DNA of 64,000 nucleotides from DATKNA01 sp963786765 (GTDB taxonomy: Bacteria > Actinomycetota > Actinomycetes > Actinomycetales > Kineosporiaceae): contig CAWBAJ010000019.1 in the NCBI GenBank assembly GCA_963786765.1, forward strand, positions 186,001-250,000. The letters are read 5' to 3'. How positions within the stretch are numbered: position 1 is the first letter of the stretch; each line of letters starts with the position of its first letter. Positions 63,462 to 64,000 of this stretch are shown piece by piece. The position numbers and the translations under genes were made by a program. The notes under the pieces were generated by a model, which saw only the letters and a list, made by a program, of their open reading frames with translations, ran no database searches and had not been told where the DNA came from.

Positions 63462-64000
63462 GTGAGCGATACGTTCCCGCGCGCCAGCCGCCTCGTGAAG
63501 GGCTACGACGTCGAGCAGGTCGAGGCGTTCCTCACCCGCGCCCGCTCCGCCTACGAGGACGCGACCCGTGGGCCCGCGATGACGTCCTGGCACGTGCGGA
63601 CGGTGGGCTTCGACCTCGTCCGTGGCGGCTACGACGTCGAGGCCGTGGACGCGGCGCTGGACCGGATCGAGGACGCGTTCGCCCGCCGCGAGAAGCAGCG
63701 CGGCGAGGAGCGGGCCGGGAGCGGCGGCTGGCAGACGCAGCTGCGTACCCAGGAGCAGTCGCTGCGGGCCCAGCTCGCACGTCCCGACGGCGAGCGCTTC
63801 CCGCGCGGGAGCGGCATGGAGCTGACGTACGACATCAAGCAGGTCGACGAGCTCTGCCGGCGGATCGAGGAGGCCTTCGTCAGCGGCCGGGCCCTCGCGC
63901 CGGACACGGTCCGCCTGGCGGTCTTCAAGAGCCGCCGCGGCGGCCGGGGCTATCGGGAGGCCTCGGTGGACGCGTTCCTCGACCGGGTCGTGGAGTTGCT
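63462..64000 (+). CDS. DivIVA-like domain protein (3' truncated by window)
   Basis: Open from GTG 63462 to the window end (179 codons so far). It contains three copies of a DivIVA-like motif with wording of the actinobacterial 'DivIVA domain-containing' proteins: LVKGYDVEQVEAFLTRARSA (~12-31), VRGGYDVEAVDAALDRIEDA (~52-71), and YREASVDAFLDRVVELL at the visible end. The segments between are polar with coiled-coil tendency. These repeats form short helical hairpins used in polar or septal scaffolding; the exact role is unknown. It follows rlmN after 72 bases; GGCACAAT at 63448 may be a -10 region. Confidence 0.75.
   Translation, partial: MSDTFPRASRLVKGYDVEQVEAFLTRARSAYEDATRGPAMTSWHVRTVGFDLVRGGYDVEAVDAALDRIEDAFARREKQRGEERAGSGGWQTQLRTQEQSLRAQLARPDGERFPRGSGMELTYDIKQVDELCRRIEEAFVSGRALAPDTVRLAVFKSRRGGRGYREASVDAFLDRVVEL

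Overview
This window is high-GC chromosomal DNA from an actinobacterium. The evidence is the frequent GTG starts, proteins rich in Ala, Arg, Gly and Pro, and a conserved housekeeping gene order. That order includes a cofC gene (coenzyme F420 synthesis), DUF2469 and DUF3515 genes, an Lrp-like ligand-binding stand-alone protein, and the blocks smc-ftsY-amtB-glnB-glnD-ffh-rpsP-rimM-trmD-rplS-lepB-rnhB and yraN-comM-dprA-xerC-whiG-rpsB-tsf-pyrH-frr-cdsA-rlmN. A sporulating or filamentous-type lineage (Geodermatophilales, Kineosporiales or Frankiales-like) would fit, but the sequence alone does not settle the family.

Layout. 0-8 kb: cell-envelope and cofactor genes (murA end, cold-shock-like protein, cofC, plsC, gpsA, a trans-sulfuration enzyme, ddl, a DUF3515 lipoprotein, an Lrp/AsnC-type ligand-binding protein, thiL) and rpmB. 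8-17.5 kb: DAK2 protein, recG, an inserted AbiEi/DUF559-like gene, rsmD, coaD, DUF177, rpmF, rnc, mutM. 17.5-24.4 kb: acylphosphatase, a CapA-type phosphatase-fold protein, a PIG-V-like mannosyltransferase, smc. 24.4-31 kb: a three-gene ABC exporter operon on the minus strand, ftsY, a collapsed thiolase, a VOC protein, a serine hydrolase. 31-41 kb: amtB-glnB-glnD nitrogen block, a second PIG-V-like transferase, ffh, an amidohydrolase, a large membrane protein. 41-53 kb: ribosome and tRNA maturation genes, two tandem signal peptidases, RNase HII, competence-type genes comM and dprA, xerC and a WhiG/FliA sigma factor. 53-64 kb: a repeat-rich gap, an M23 peptidase, an aminotransferase, rpsB-tsf, pyrH-frr-cdsA, rlmN and the start of a DivIVA-like protein.

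How the genes work together. Most are core functions: translation (rpmB, rpmF, rpsP, rplS, rpsB, tsf, frr, rimM, trmD, rlmN), protein targeting and export (ftsY, ffh, lepB x2), chromosome handling (smc, xerC, recG), peptidoglycan and lipid precursors (murA, ddl, plsC, gpsA, cdsA), and nitrogen sensing (amtB, glnB, glnD).

Sequence quality. About 25 of roughly 60 genes, including essential single-copy ones, are broken by single-base frameshifts. The breaks cluster in about 1-8, 12-21 and 51-62.5 kb, while 24.2-51.2 kb is nearly clean. This looks like indel error in the assembly, not gene decay. Coordinates of broken genes below span the whole reconstructed gene.

The least ordinary content is between genes. 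There are three unrelated families of short palindromic or repeat elements. The most notable is a 77-80 bp element with 18-bp terminal inverted repeats and a conserved core. Two copies of it bracket an AbiEi/DUF559-like gene that sits between recG and rsmD.
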